A stretch of 64,000 nt of DNA from Trifolium pratense (taxonomy: Eukaryota > Streptophyta > Magnoliopsida > Fabales > Fabaceae). Location of the stretch: positions 8,670,266-8,734,265 of the forward strand of contig NC_060064.1 of NCBI RefSeq assembly GCF_020283565.1, written 5' to 3'. The translations under genes and the position numbers were made by a program. The notes below the pieces were generated by a model. That model was not told where the DNA came from and did not search any database. It saw nothing but the letters and a program-made list of their open reading frames with translations. Shown piece by piece: positions 51,873 to 60,930 of this stretch (position 1 is the first letter of the stretch; every line of letters starts with the position of its first letter).

Positions 51873-54011
51873 ATGTCTACTTCATCTACTGATACAACCA
51901 ATCACCTCATTGCTGATAAAAACAAAATTGTTGTTACTCTCAATACACAACACTCTATTAAGCTTACTGCCAACAATTATCCTGCTTGGCAAGTCCTCAT
52001 GAATGCCTTGCTTGTTGGTCATGACCTTATTGGTTTTGTTGATGGAACAAAACCTTGTCCTGCAGAAACTCACGGTGATTATTCTCACTGGAAATGCCAG
52101 GATCAATTCATCATCCATGCCATCATTTCCTCAGTTGATCAAAGTGTGGTCACATTACTTGGAAATGTCAAGAATTCCAAGCAAGCTTGGGACATTCTCA
52201 ACAAAACTTTTGCAAGCAAGACCAGGTCCAGGATCATTCATCTTAAAGAAAAGTTGTCTCGATCCAATAAGGGCTCAAAGTCAGTCTCTGAGTATCTCCA
52301 TGCCATTAAGGCAGTGGCTGATGAACTTGCTATCATCAATTCTCCGATTGATGATGATGATTTAGTCATTCACACAATGAATGGCTTAGGACCTGAGTAC
52401 AAGGAAGTAGCAGCATCAATTCGCACCAGAGAAAAGTCGATCTCATTTGAGGAGTTGCATGATCTCCTCACTGACTTTGAAAGTTACCTTCATAGGGATG
52501 AAGCCACTGAACATTCCTCTCCTGTCATCACTGCAAATGCTGCTCAAAAAGGAAAGATGATTTATCCAAAAAGAGGTCAACACTCAGGAGACAATAACAA
52601 CAGTTTCTCAAATCAAAGGCCAGTCTATCCTAACTCTTACAAAAAAGTCAGATGCCAATTTTGTGAAAAACCTGGACATACAGCAAAGGTATGTTACGGA
52701 CTGCATGGATATCCTCCAAGAAATAAGCCTGCACCAGCTGCACATCATGTCAGGAACAGATCCTCCAATATTGGTAATTCTTGGATCATGGATTCAGGGG
52801 CAACTCATCATCTGACTCATGATCTTGAGAATCTGCACCTCACCAGTCCTTATCAAGGCTCAGATCAGATTGTTGTAGGAGATGGTAATGCTTTACCTAT
52901 CACTCACACTGGAAAAACAATTTTTAAAACACCCTCTTGCACATTACACCTTCCACAAGTTTTTCATGTTCCTTCTATCACTCAAAACTTATTATCTGTT
53001 TCTTCATTATGCAAAACTAATCCTATATCTGTTGAATTTTTTTCTGATTGTTTTTTGGTTAAGGATCTGAAGACCAAGGTACCACTTCTCAGAGGACAGC
53101 ATAAGAATGGTCTATATTGCCTACCATCATCACCACCATCCCATACAGCACTTCATTCCACTTCTCAACCATCCCCTCCTTGGCATCATATCCTCGGTCA
53201 CCCTTCTAAAAGAATCCAAAGACATCTGACATCTAATTTTCAAATAAAGCAGAGTCCAACCTTTCCTTGCATCTCGTGTGAAAGCTCAAAGAGTCACAAG
53301 CTGCCTTTCTCTGAGTCCAGTCTAAAAAGCTATAAACCACTTGAACTTATCTACACTGATGTATGGGGGCCTGCACCCATTAGGTCCTTAGATAATTTTT
53401 CTTATTATTTAGTTTTTGTAGATCATTTTTCCAAGTATGTTTGGTTGTATCCATTAAAAAATAAATCAGATGTCTCATTTATCTTTCCAAAATTCAAAAG
53501 TGTAGTAGAAAAGTTCTTTAATTTACCTATTGTTTCCTTATACTCTGATAATGGCGGTGAATTTCTCAAATTAAAGTCTTTTCTATCTCAACACGGAATA
53601 TCACATTTCACAACACCACCTCACACACCGGAATTAAATGCCACAGCTGAACGAAGGCATAGACACATTGTTGAAACAGGTCGCACTCTACTACATCATG
53701 CCAATTTACCACATAAATTTTGGTCATTTGCCTTTACTACTGCGGCATATTTAATTAATAGGTTACCAACACCCGTTCTTCATATGCAGTCACCTTATGA
53801 AGTGCTACACAAAACGAAACCAAACATTCTGCACTTACACTCATTTGGTTGTCTTTGTTTTCCCTGGTTAAAACCTTACACTAAAAACAAACTTCAACCA
53901 AGATCCAAACCATGCATTTTCATTGGTTACTCCGCTTCTCAATATGCATATCATTGTCTTGATCCTATAACAGAAAAAAATATATACCTCACGACATGTC
54001 TCCTTTTTTGA
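51873..54011 (+). CDS. copia gag-pol, 5' part: gag, protease, integrase
   Basis: Starts at an ATG in good context (ccaccatgt). Gag is about residues 15-230. A CCHC knuckle lies near 260 (CQFCEKPGHTAKVC). The aspartic protease has WIMDSGATHHLT near 305. A GAG-pre-integrase part (WHHILGHPSK) is followed by the integrase core with its three acidic residues: TDVWG near 494, SDNGGEF, and the Glu in ATAERRHRH. The frame ends at 54011 only because one base too many sits in an A-run near 53972-53978. The following sequence continues the polyprotein in the next frame (53980 onward). The encoded part would still cover the particle protein, protease and integrase. The frame is otherwise free of stops, consistent with near-identical LTRs. 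Confidence 0.93.
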   Translation: MSTSSTDTTNHLIADKNKIVVTLNTQHSIKLTANNYPAWQVLMNALLVGHDLIGFVDGTKPCPAETHGDYSHWKCQDQFIIHAIISSVDQSVVTLLGNVKNSKQAWDILNKTFASKTRSRIIHLKEKLSRSNKGSKSVSEYLHAIKAVADELAIINSPIDDDDLVIHTMNGLGPEYKEVAASIRTREKSISFEELHDLLTDFESYLHRDEATEHSSPVITANAAQKGKMIYPKRGQHSGDNNNSFSNQRPVYPNSYKKVRCQFCEKPGHTAKVCYGLHGYPPRNKPAPAAHHVRNRSSNIGNSWIMDSGATHHLTHDLENLHLTSPYQGSDQIVVGDGNALPITHTGKTIFKTPSCTLHLPQVFHVPSITQNLLSVSSLCKTNPISVEFFSDCFLVKDLKTKVPLLRGQHKNGLYCLPSSPPSHTALHSTSQPSPPWHHILGHPSKRIQRHLTSNFQIKQSPTFPCISCESSKSHKLPFSESSLKSYKPLELIYTDVWGPAPIRSLDNFSYYLVFVDHFSKYVWLYPLKNKSDVSFIFPKFKSVVEKFFNLPIVSLYSDNGGEFLKLKSFLSQHGISHFTTPPHTPELNATAERRHRHIVETGRTLLHHANLPHKFWSFAFTTAAYLINRLPTPVLHMQSPYEVLHKTKPNILHLHSFGCLCFPWLKPYTKNKLQPRSKPCIFIGYSASQYAYHCLDPITEKNIYLTTCLLF

Positions 54012-56019
54012 TCATCAATTTCCCTACCAAACCATCATCTCTAAACCAGACCCAGCTGATGCACCTAATCCAATTATTTCCATGCCTCCTTACCAAATTA
54101 TACCTCTAAAAACCACATCACATTCATCACCACAACAACAAACAACTATTGTCCCAGCCACGCCTCAATCCCAAACTTTACATAAAGAAACTACATCAAA
54201 CTCATCACTACATCAACAAGTAACTAATGACCAAACCATAGACCACTCTACTGCTGTTCCTGAGACAGAGGTACTCTTCACTCCTTCACCAGGTAACACA
54301 TCTAATCATTCAAACTCTCCACCTCATATTTCTATTCAACCTCCTATTGCACCAATTAAAAAACCAACCAGGGACATGATTGTAACCAGATCCAAGCACA
54401 ACATATTCAAACCAAAACGCCTATTTGCAGCTTCTAAACATCCATTACTTGAAAACCTTGAACCATCCAGTGTGAAGGAAGCTATGAAGTATGCTCATTG
54501 GAGGCAAGCCATCTCTGCCGAGCTAGATGCACTAATTGGCAATGGTACTTGGACATTAGTACCACCTACAAATGGTCAAAATGTTGTAGGTTGCAAATGG
54601 ATTTTTAGAATCAAAAGGAACCCAGATGGATCAATATCTCGCTATAAAGCGCGCCTTGTTGCGAAAGGGTTTACTCAGTGCCAAGGTATTGATTTTAAGG
54701 AGACATTTGCCCCCGTAGTTCGTCCTCAAACCATCAAAGTTGTCTTAACCCTTGCCTTGAGTCATTCATGGCAAATGCACCAACTTGATGTCAATAATGC
54801 GTTCTTACAAGGATCACTCACAGAACAAGTGTTCATGGCTCAACCTCCAGGATTTAAAAATGCTCAATTTCCCAATCATGTGTGTAAATTGAACAAAGCG
54901 ATCTATGGACTGCGTCAAGCTCCACGTGCATGGCACGATTCCTTGAAATCTTTCATCAACTCTTATGGTTTTTTTACAAGCAAAAGTGATCCGTCATTGT
55001 TTATATTTACATCTGGCAGTATTAAAATATATTTTCTGGTGTATGTAGATGATCTCCTCCTTACTGGAAATGATACTCAATTCATGATTACATTCATTGA
55101 AGCCTTATCACAAAGGTTCTCTCTCAAAAATATGGGTTATCCTCACTATTTTCTAGGTGTTGAATTGATTCCTGTAAAAAATGGTCTCTACCTTTCTCAA
55201 CACAAATACATCAGGGACACACTTGAGAAATTTGATATGGAGGGGGCGAAACCATCACCAACACCATTATCTTCCACAGCCAATCTACAACTTCATGATG
55301 GACATGCACCAACAGATGCAACACATTTTCGGAGGATCATTGGAGCATTACAATATCTCAATCTTACTAGGCCTGATCTATCATTTGCAATCAATAAATT
55401 ATCTCAATTTATGCATAAGCCAACTACACTTCACCTTCAACACTTGAAGCGTTTGCTAAGGTACCTGAAAAATACCATTAACTTTGGTATTATGCTGCAA
55501 AAATCATCCACAACAAATTTGTTGGCTTACACAGATGCAGATTGGGGAGGTAATGCAGATGATAGAACTTCTACATCAGCATACATAATCTTCTTCGGCG
55601 GTAATCCTGTATCGTGGCTGTCCAAGAAACAAAAAACAGTGGCAAGGTCCTCAACTGAAGCCGAATACAGAGCTGTAGCAACATCGACTGCTGAAATAAT
55701 GTGGCTCACTAACCTTCTTGGTGAATTAGGAATTTCAACACTTGCTCCCCCAAAACTTCTCTGTGACAACATTGCTGCCACATATCTATGTTCCAATCCT
55801 GTCTTACACTCACGGATGAAACATATATCATTAGATTATCATTTTGTCAGGGAACAGGTACAAGCCGGCAAACTTCAAGTTTCTCATGTATCTACTAAGG
55901 ACCAGCTAGCAGACATCCTGACAAAACCTTTAGCTACTGCCAAGTTTGAGGATCTTAGAGACAAGATTAAAGTTACTAATGGCAACTTAATCTTGAGGGG
56001 GCGTAATAGCTCAACATGA
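54012..56019 (+). CDS. copia pol, 3' part: reverse transcriptase and RNase H
   Basis: Continuation of the polyprotein in the frame shifted by one base. The first possible ATG of its own is at 54082 (MPPYQIIPLK), but normally it would be read from gag. After a polar linker of about 100 residues, RT begins with WRQAISAELDALIGNGTWTL. It includes LDVNNAFLQG and the catalytic YVDDLLLTG at about residue 323 from 54082. RNase H has YTDADWGGNADDRTSTSAY and SSTEAEYRAVA. The stop lies a few codons inside the 3' LTR, after the polypurine-rich aatcttgagggggcg. Without a ribosomal shift this half would not be made from the mapped copy. Confidence 0.92.
55989..56003 (+). other. copia polypurine tract
   Basis: aatcttgagggggcg immediately precedes the 3' LTR, and the ga5-6 run is the likely plus-strand primer. 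Confidence 0.75.
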
Positions 56020-56283
56020 GCTGTACTAGACGTGGCATAGATTAGCATGAGTTGTTTTATCTAATACACAACTAAAGGAGTAGTAACAGAAGATGCAATA
56101 TTTACTCCATATACATAGGAATTTAATTGTTTCAATCTTATGCAGTAGCTGCTCCATATACATAGGAATTTGTTACTTCATTCCTATCACTAGGAGCCTC
56201 ATCACAGTCTATATAAAGACTTGTTGTAAATTGTAAACATTCAATTCAATTAATGCAATTACCATTGATTCCTTTACTTTATA
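56004..56283 (+). repeat. copia 3' LTR, 280 bp
   Basis: taatagctcaacatgag ... ttactttata, uninterrupted, with a TATA-like tctatataaag at 56209-56219. It differs from the 5' LTR at one position (about 56023, t versus g at about 51054). Confidence 0.95.
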
Positions 56284-56288
56284 TAATT

Positions 56289-57251
56289 AACCCCGAGTAA
56301 TTCTCAGTATTCTCTAAACAAGTATATGAACAAAACCAAATACAACTCTATTATTTAAATCAATCTCAAATTTAAACAAGAGTAGTTAACATAAATTGCT
56401 GTACATGATTAAAACACGCTCTGTTCTAATTTGTCATGCATATCACTCAATACACCATGTACGTACCGATGTCACGATCATAATATGTTGCTCAAGTCCA
56501 CCAACACCTTTTAGCATCAACAAACGGTGGTTTCGGTGGTTTCGGTGGTAATGATTGAGGAACCATGATCAATATCCCTAATGCTTTTTCACTTAGTGTT
56601 GCTACTGTAATTAGATTAGTCATAATAGAGCAAAACATATACCTCATTGGAGTGAAAAAGAAGGGAATAATGTGATTATATCCACAAAATGAGTGAACGA
56701 AGCCAAACATTTCAAATTATAAAGGAAAAAACCTCATTTTTTTATCCCAAATTTTAAAGAAAAAACTATTTTTAAGAATGTTTTATTCTTTAATCTCATA
56801 AAATTAAATGTAAATTGCATTTAATTTTCTTTCTCCCATTTTCTCAATAAACAACCAATAAAAATTGGTGAATTCTTCGGTACACATATATGTGGGTGTG
56901 TACCGGTACACCGCTGATGTGGTTAACAAATAATATAGCAATTATCATTTTTTTTCTTAATAAGTGTGATTTTTATTTTTTTCCTTTATAATTTGGGACC
57001 TAGGAAGTATAAGTTAGTGTTTTCTAAACGCACACTTTAATGGCGGGTAGACAAAACCAAGTTGTGTTTCTTTTCTCTATAATTAAGGAATTCAACGGTT
57101 TTGTACGTAATTGGTTTTGAAATCAACAATGTATTGTTAAGGATTCGGTCACCGTTGAACAATTTTTTTTTCTTTTCTCGTAGATAAAAGTTTTATGTTC
57201 GAATCCAAATAAAGACGTACAACATACCAATATCAGCATTGTCAGTTGAAC

Positions 57252-57253
<2 letters not shown>
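56289..57253. other. non-coding DNA 3' of the copia element
   Basis: AT-rich. It holds the small minus-strand frame at 56492-56710 and a short inverted motif at 56875-56925 (cggtacac ... gtgtaccggtacaccg). Nothing else is supportable. Confidence 0.4.
56492..56710 (-). CDS. hypothetical small protein, 72 aa
   Basis: ATG-initiated frame reading MFGFVHSFCGYNHIIPFFF, a hydrophobic middle (MTNLITVATLSEKALGILIM) that could span a membrane, then a proline-rich tail LPPKPPKPPFVDAKRCWWT. The tail repeat comes from a ggtttcggt duplication. No family is recognised and no promoter is evident. It may be chance. Confidence 0.2.
   Translation of the reverse strand: MFGFVHSFCGYNHIIPFFFTPMRYMFCSIMTNLITVATLSEKALGILIMVPQSLPPKPPKPPFVDAKRCWWT

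Positions 57254-57336
<83 letters not shown>
57254..57336. repeat. (AT)n microsatellite, ~80 bp
   Basis: An uninterrupted alternating AT tract of about 40 repeats. Such tracts can extrude cruciforms and are highly length-variable. Confidence 0.95.
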
Positions 57337-57339
<3 letters not shown>

Positions 57340-57470
57340 ACAAATGAGTTATAAATCCTTTATATTACCTCATGACAAATGACGAACCTTTAGTTTGATT
57401 TTTTTTCCTTTTTCTTTTTTTAGTTGGTTATAGTACCTCATAAACTTTTTTCAAATTGGTAAAAGTAATA

Positions 57471-57570
57471 TTTTCTCCGGTCTTAAATATAAGTAAAAGT
57501 TAAAACGTATTTGATTCAAATTTAGATCAAATACATTTTGACTTTTGCTTATATTTAAGACCGGAGGGAG
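57471..57570. mobile_element. short Stowaway-like MITE
   Basis: ctccggtcttaaatataag at the left and cttatatttaagaccggag at the right are perfect inverted copies; the right side continues ggag then ta. About 100 bp. The left TA is eroded. Confidence 0.85.
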
Positions 57571-57832
57571 TATACTACAGGTAAAATATTAATTTTTACC
57601 TGTTAGCTTTCTCCCCTTTAACATGTGCTCTTACATGTTAGCTTTTCTCCTTAAAATAATACTAGATATGGAAGCCAGCCAACCTTGACATTGTTTCTTG
57701 TCTATTGCGTGAATTCTACCGTGGATCTTATTTAAATATATATCGTTACACCTTGTGAGATTAATAATTTTAATACTGTACTATTTATGGACTACTAATA
57801 TACTATATCTAAATAAAATATGTAATGATGTA

Positions 57833-58208
57833 CCGCCTCTGTCTCAAAATAAGTGTCAGTTTAGAAATAAAATTTTGTTTCAAAATAAATGACATTCTCA
57901 CTTTTCAATAAAATATTTTTCAATTGTACCGCATGATTATTACTCTATGCACTATTCTCAAATAAATAAACTAGTAATAACTTACTCGAGTAATTTAGTG
58001 AAAACATTATGTTGAGAGAAAGAAAAGAAAATAATTATGTTGTTAACATAATTGAAAAATAATTATGTTGAGAGAAAGAAAAGAAAATAATTATGTTGTT
58101 AACATAATTGAAAAATAATTATGTTGAGAGAAAGAAAAGAAAATAATTATGTTGTTAAAGAAAATATAATTATTTTTCAATTGTACGACATTTATTTTAA
58201 AGGGAGGG
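57833..58208. mobile_element. Stowaway-like MITE with an internal minisatellite
   Basis: Flanked by TA (57831-57832, 58209-58210). Left end ccgcctctgtctcaaaataa and right end ttattttaaagggaggg are imperfect inverted repeats, extended by aagtgtc / gacattt. The inside has almost three 56-bp units (58005-58158). Confidence 0.75.
58005..58158. repeat. 56-bp tandem repeat, ~2.8 copies
   Basis: gttgagagaaagaaaagaaa recurs at about 58011, 58067 and 58123, and 'gttgttaacataattg' lies in the first two copies. Units are almost identical. Confidence 0.9.
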
Positions 58209-58210
58209 TA

Positions 58211-59192
58211 TTCAACTTTTTTTATATATAAGTGGTCTTACTCCTACATTTTTAATACTCTGCCAGATGTCTACCCTATTATCCAGAAATCACCCAAAAT
58301 GACCTGTCATGTTCATAAATGATGATTGTCCAGTGTTGTGTTGTAATTTGTAAATTTCCTGCAAGAGCCAGTTTGGATTTAAATAAAAAAGATTCCTTGT
58401 GTCCCCATCCAAAAACAATGGAAATAGACTTTCATTTTCTGCTAACTAATCATAGTGTAATCAAGACCCTCTTCTCTATCCACATGCATATTGTCATGTT
58501 GTGGTTGTGGCCATTTTATCATTTAGGAGTACTCCTATATTTTGTGATCATTTGTTTTTATTTTTCAAAAATGTTTTGTGGATATTCAAATACTTTGAGA
58601 AAAATAAATAGAAAGAGTAACGTGATAGAAAAAGAGAGAGATTTGTGTTCAATATTAGGTGTTGAGAAAATTGGAGCGTTTACACTAATCAAAATTAAAA
58701 ATTAAAATAAAGATAAAAATAATCAAATTTGAAGTGTTCACATATTATTGTTGTTGTGTTGATTATTAATAGTATTTGAACATTTTAAAGATGGAGATTG
58801 AGTCTTTAAACTCTTCACTCTTTAACTTTCTAATTTCAAGCACTCAACCAACATATTCCCTCAAGTCTCAATATATAATTGTGTTTAATAATAAATGTTG
58901 TATTTTCCCTTTTATTTATTTATTAATTTAAATAAGTGGTAATTACTGAAGTGCACATTATGGTAATTTCTTATGAAGTTTAAAGTTCTGTTTGGTAAAA
59001 ATAACGGATAATTGACAAATAGCTTATAGTTGATTTTCTCAAATAAAAGAAACTTATAATTGATGGCTGATAGCTTATAGCTGATTGTTAATAAGTTAAT
59101 TGTAATGTTTGAGAGAAATAAGAGAAGAGAGGGTAGAGAGGGAGTGAGTCAAGAGGGAGAAAGAAAAGAAAAAATAAGCATTAATTGCTAGT
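58211..59192. other. non-coding DNA
   Basis: AT-rich, with a 128-codon plus-strand frame at 58319-58705 that shows no domain and is considered chance. A segment near 58985-59090 with 'ttatagttgatt' repeats resembles common plant MITE debris (as near 48360). Confidence 0.4.
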
Positions 59193-59194
59193 TA

Positions 59195-59445
59195 CTCCCA
59201 CTATCCCAATTTGATTGACACAGTTGACTGTTTCACGCATGCCGATGCATTACTTTGACGATTAATATTTTTAATTGTATAACAGAAAAATTATAAAAAT
59301 TTGATATTTTGAAAATACTCATCGAGACGAATCAAACAACATCATATATGCTAATTTTTTTTTATTAGTAGAAAAATAAGATCAAAGCAACATGTGTGAA
59401 TAGTGCACAACAGTCAACTCTGTCAATCAAATTGGACTAGGGGAG
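59195..59445. mobile_element. Stowaway-like MITE, 251 bp
   Basis: TA at 59193-59194 and 59446-59447. Left end ctcccactatcccaatttga continues attgacacagttgactg; the right end mirrors it as cagtcaactctgtcaatcaa, ending ggggag. Confidence 0.88.
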
Positions 59446-59447
59446 TA

Positions 59448-60158
59448 ATAAATTAGGAGAAAAATAAGAAAGAGATAGAATAATGCATTAATTACTTACT
59501 TCTTATCCTGTGCAATGTTGCACAGACAGGTTAGAAAAACCATTGATAAAATTAACAGTTGAACTAACCAATAAATATAAAATGACATAATTTTTTTTGG
59601 GTGCTGTTAACATGTACCCTATATGCACATGTTAAGGAGTAATAAATAATAGTTGGTCCCACTTATTTTATTTTGAAAGAAGCAACATCATAAAATGTGT
59701 CTCGTAAAAATTTTTAAGACAAAATTGCCCTTAACTATATGACAAAGCAACACAGCCTCCTTCTTGTTTCATTCGTTCCATTAATGCCACTTTAGTTTCT
59801 CTGATAACCTTTCCATCTTCTTCCCCTATGGTGTCTCATTCTTTTAATAAAACCTTTTAAAGAGAAACATAACAAGAGAACCAGAGATCGAAACAAAACA
59901 GAAACAATTGATCGAAAGAGAAACAAAACAAGATCTCGGCGAAAACGAGATCGAAAGCAAAACGAAAAGAACAAGAACAGATCGAACATAAATGGAACGA
60001 AAACAAAAAAATCTCGCCGGAACAAAACAAAACACGACAGAAGTTCACCGAAAAAGAGCTTCGGGAACCCAAAACTCGAACCCACAGGAAAAAACACGCA
60101 AACCGACGCCGGCGACGTGGTGGCTACATCGTGGAAGAACTGATTTGGATGAAAGGGA
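59448..60158. other. non-coding or unresolved DNA left of the second copia element
   Basis: The block 59860-60158 is purine-rich and less AT-rich than its surroundings, with open frames on both strands (for example minus 59792-60181). None resembles a known protein, and both run into the LTR. It could be a 5' UTR or exon cut by the element. The motif gctgttaacatgtacc near 59605 belongs to a common repeat type. Confidence 0.35.
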
Positions 60159-60805
60159 TGTTGGAAAAAAATATCTGACATAGAATTATTACATTAATAA
60201 ATCAAAGAAATATTAGAACAAATAAATATGATACATAATAAAATAAAATATAGAACGAGAAGAACTTATCGAATTTGACTGAGACGTGCAAAAATGCACT
60301 GGTCTCATAGCTAATACCCTCCAGGATACAACAGTCACTTCTTGCTAGCACTGCACGTGAATTAGCAAAGTCTCGTAGAACTACTTTTGGATGCTCGAGG
60401 GAACTTAATATTATATTATTTTAGTAATAGAATTTGTTGTATCTCTTATTCATCTTCTTCTCTTCACTCTTCTATCACTCACTCGAGATCGTCCTTGTAT
60501 ATATACTATTGCCAATCACTCTCATAAGACAAAACCATAATTCTTAATTATTAGGATTAAAAAGCAACGTTACAATGTTCTTTAAAAGCATAACCGAAAA
60601 ACCCACCCTTTTAATTAGGAATGATAACTGTTGTAAAACAAAGTTAAAAGAGCAAGAAAACAAGTAGAGAGAAAGAGGAAAGTATGTTGTAGTATTTCTT
60701 TCTTGTGTGTCTTTACATGAAAATGAGAGTGCTATTTATAGGACATATTTAAGGGACAAGAAAACATGCACCATAATGGGCATTCATCACATATTATTCA
60801 TAACA
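60159..60805 (-). repeat. 3' LTR of the second copia element, 647 bp
   Basis: On the minus strand it begins TGTTATGAATAA and ends TTTTTTCCAACA, giving TGTT/AACA inverted ends. It is bounded on the coding side by the polypurine run. The partner LTR is outside the window, so the far border rests on the TG...CA rule. Confidence 0.75.
60733..60742 (-). promoter_or_regulatory. LTR TATA box
   Basis: Minus-strand cctataaatagc is a strong plant TATA box about 65 bases into the LTR, suited to starting the element's genomic RNA from the equivalent position in the 5' LTR. Confidence 0.55.
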
Positions 60806-60814
60806 CTCCCCCTT
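60806..60814 (-). other. polypurine tract of the second copia element
   Basis: Minus-strand aagggggag directly precedes the LTR start TGTTATG, as required for plus-strand priming. Confidence 0.8.
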
Positions 60815-60930
60815 GAATGTCCATTAAGGATATGCCTCGTTAAAACCTTACTAGTAAAAAACCCGGTGGGAAAAAATTCTAGTGAAGGAAAAAGAGTACA
60901 ATATCCTTTTGAGAAAATTACATGATATAG

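Larger units (their letters stand above)
51035..56283 (+). mobile_element. Ty1/copia retrotransposon, young, TSD taatt
   Basis: Both LTRs, primer binding site, gag-pol and polypurine tract are present. taatt lies at 51030-51034 and 56284-56288. The LTRs (280 bp once the MITE is removed) differ at one base that I could find (gctggac versus gctgtac). The element order protease, integrase, RT, RNase H defines copia. A single frameshift near 53972 splits the polyprotein. Confidence 0.95.

Noticed and set aside
58319..58705. 128-codon plus-strand frame
   Set aside because: Codon use and composition match the AT-rich surroundings, no domain seen, no promoter or homologue known to me.
59792..60181. 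129-codon minus-strand frame rich in Phe, Ser and Arg
   Set aside because: It starts inside the copia LTR, so it cannot be an ancestral host gene as drawn. The pattern follows from purine-rich DNA on the other strand.
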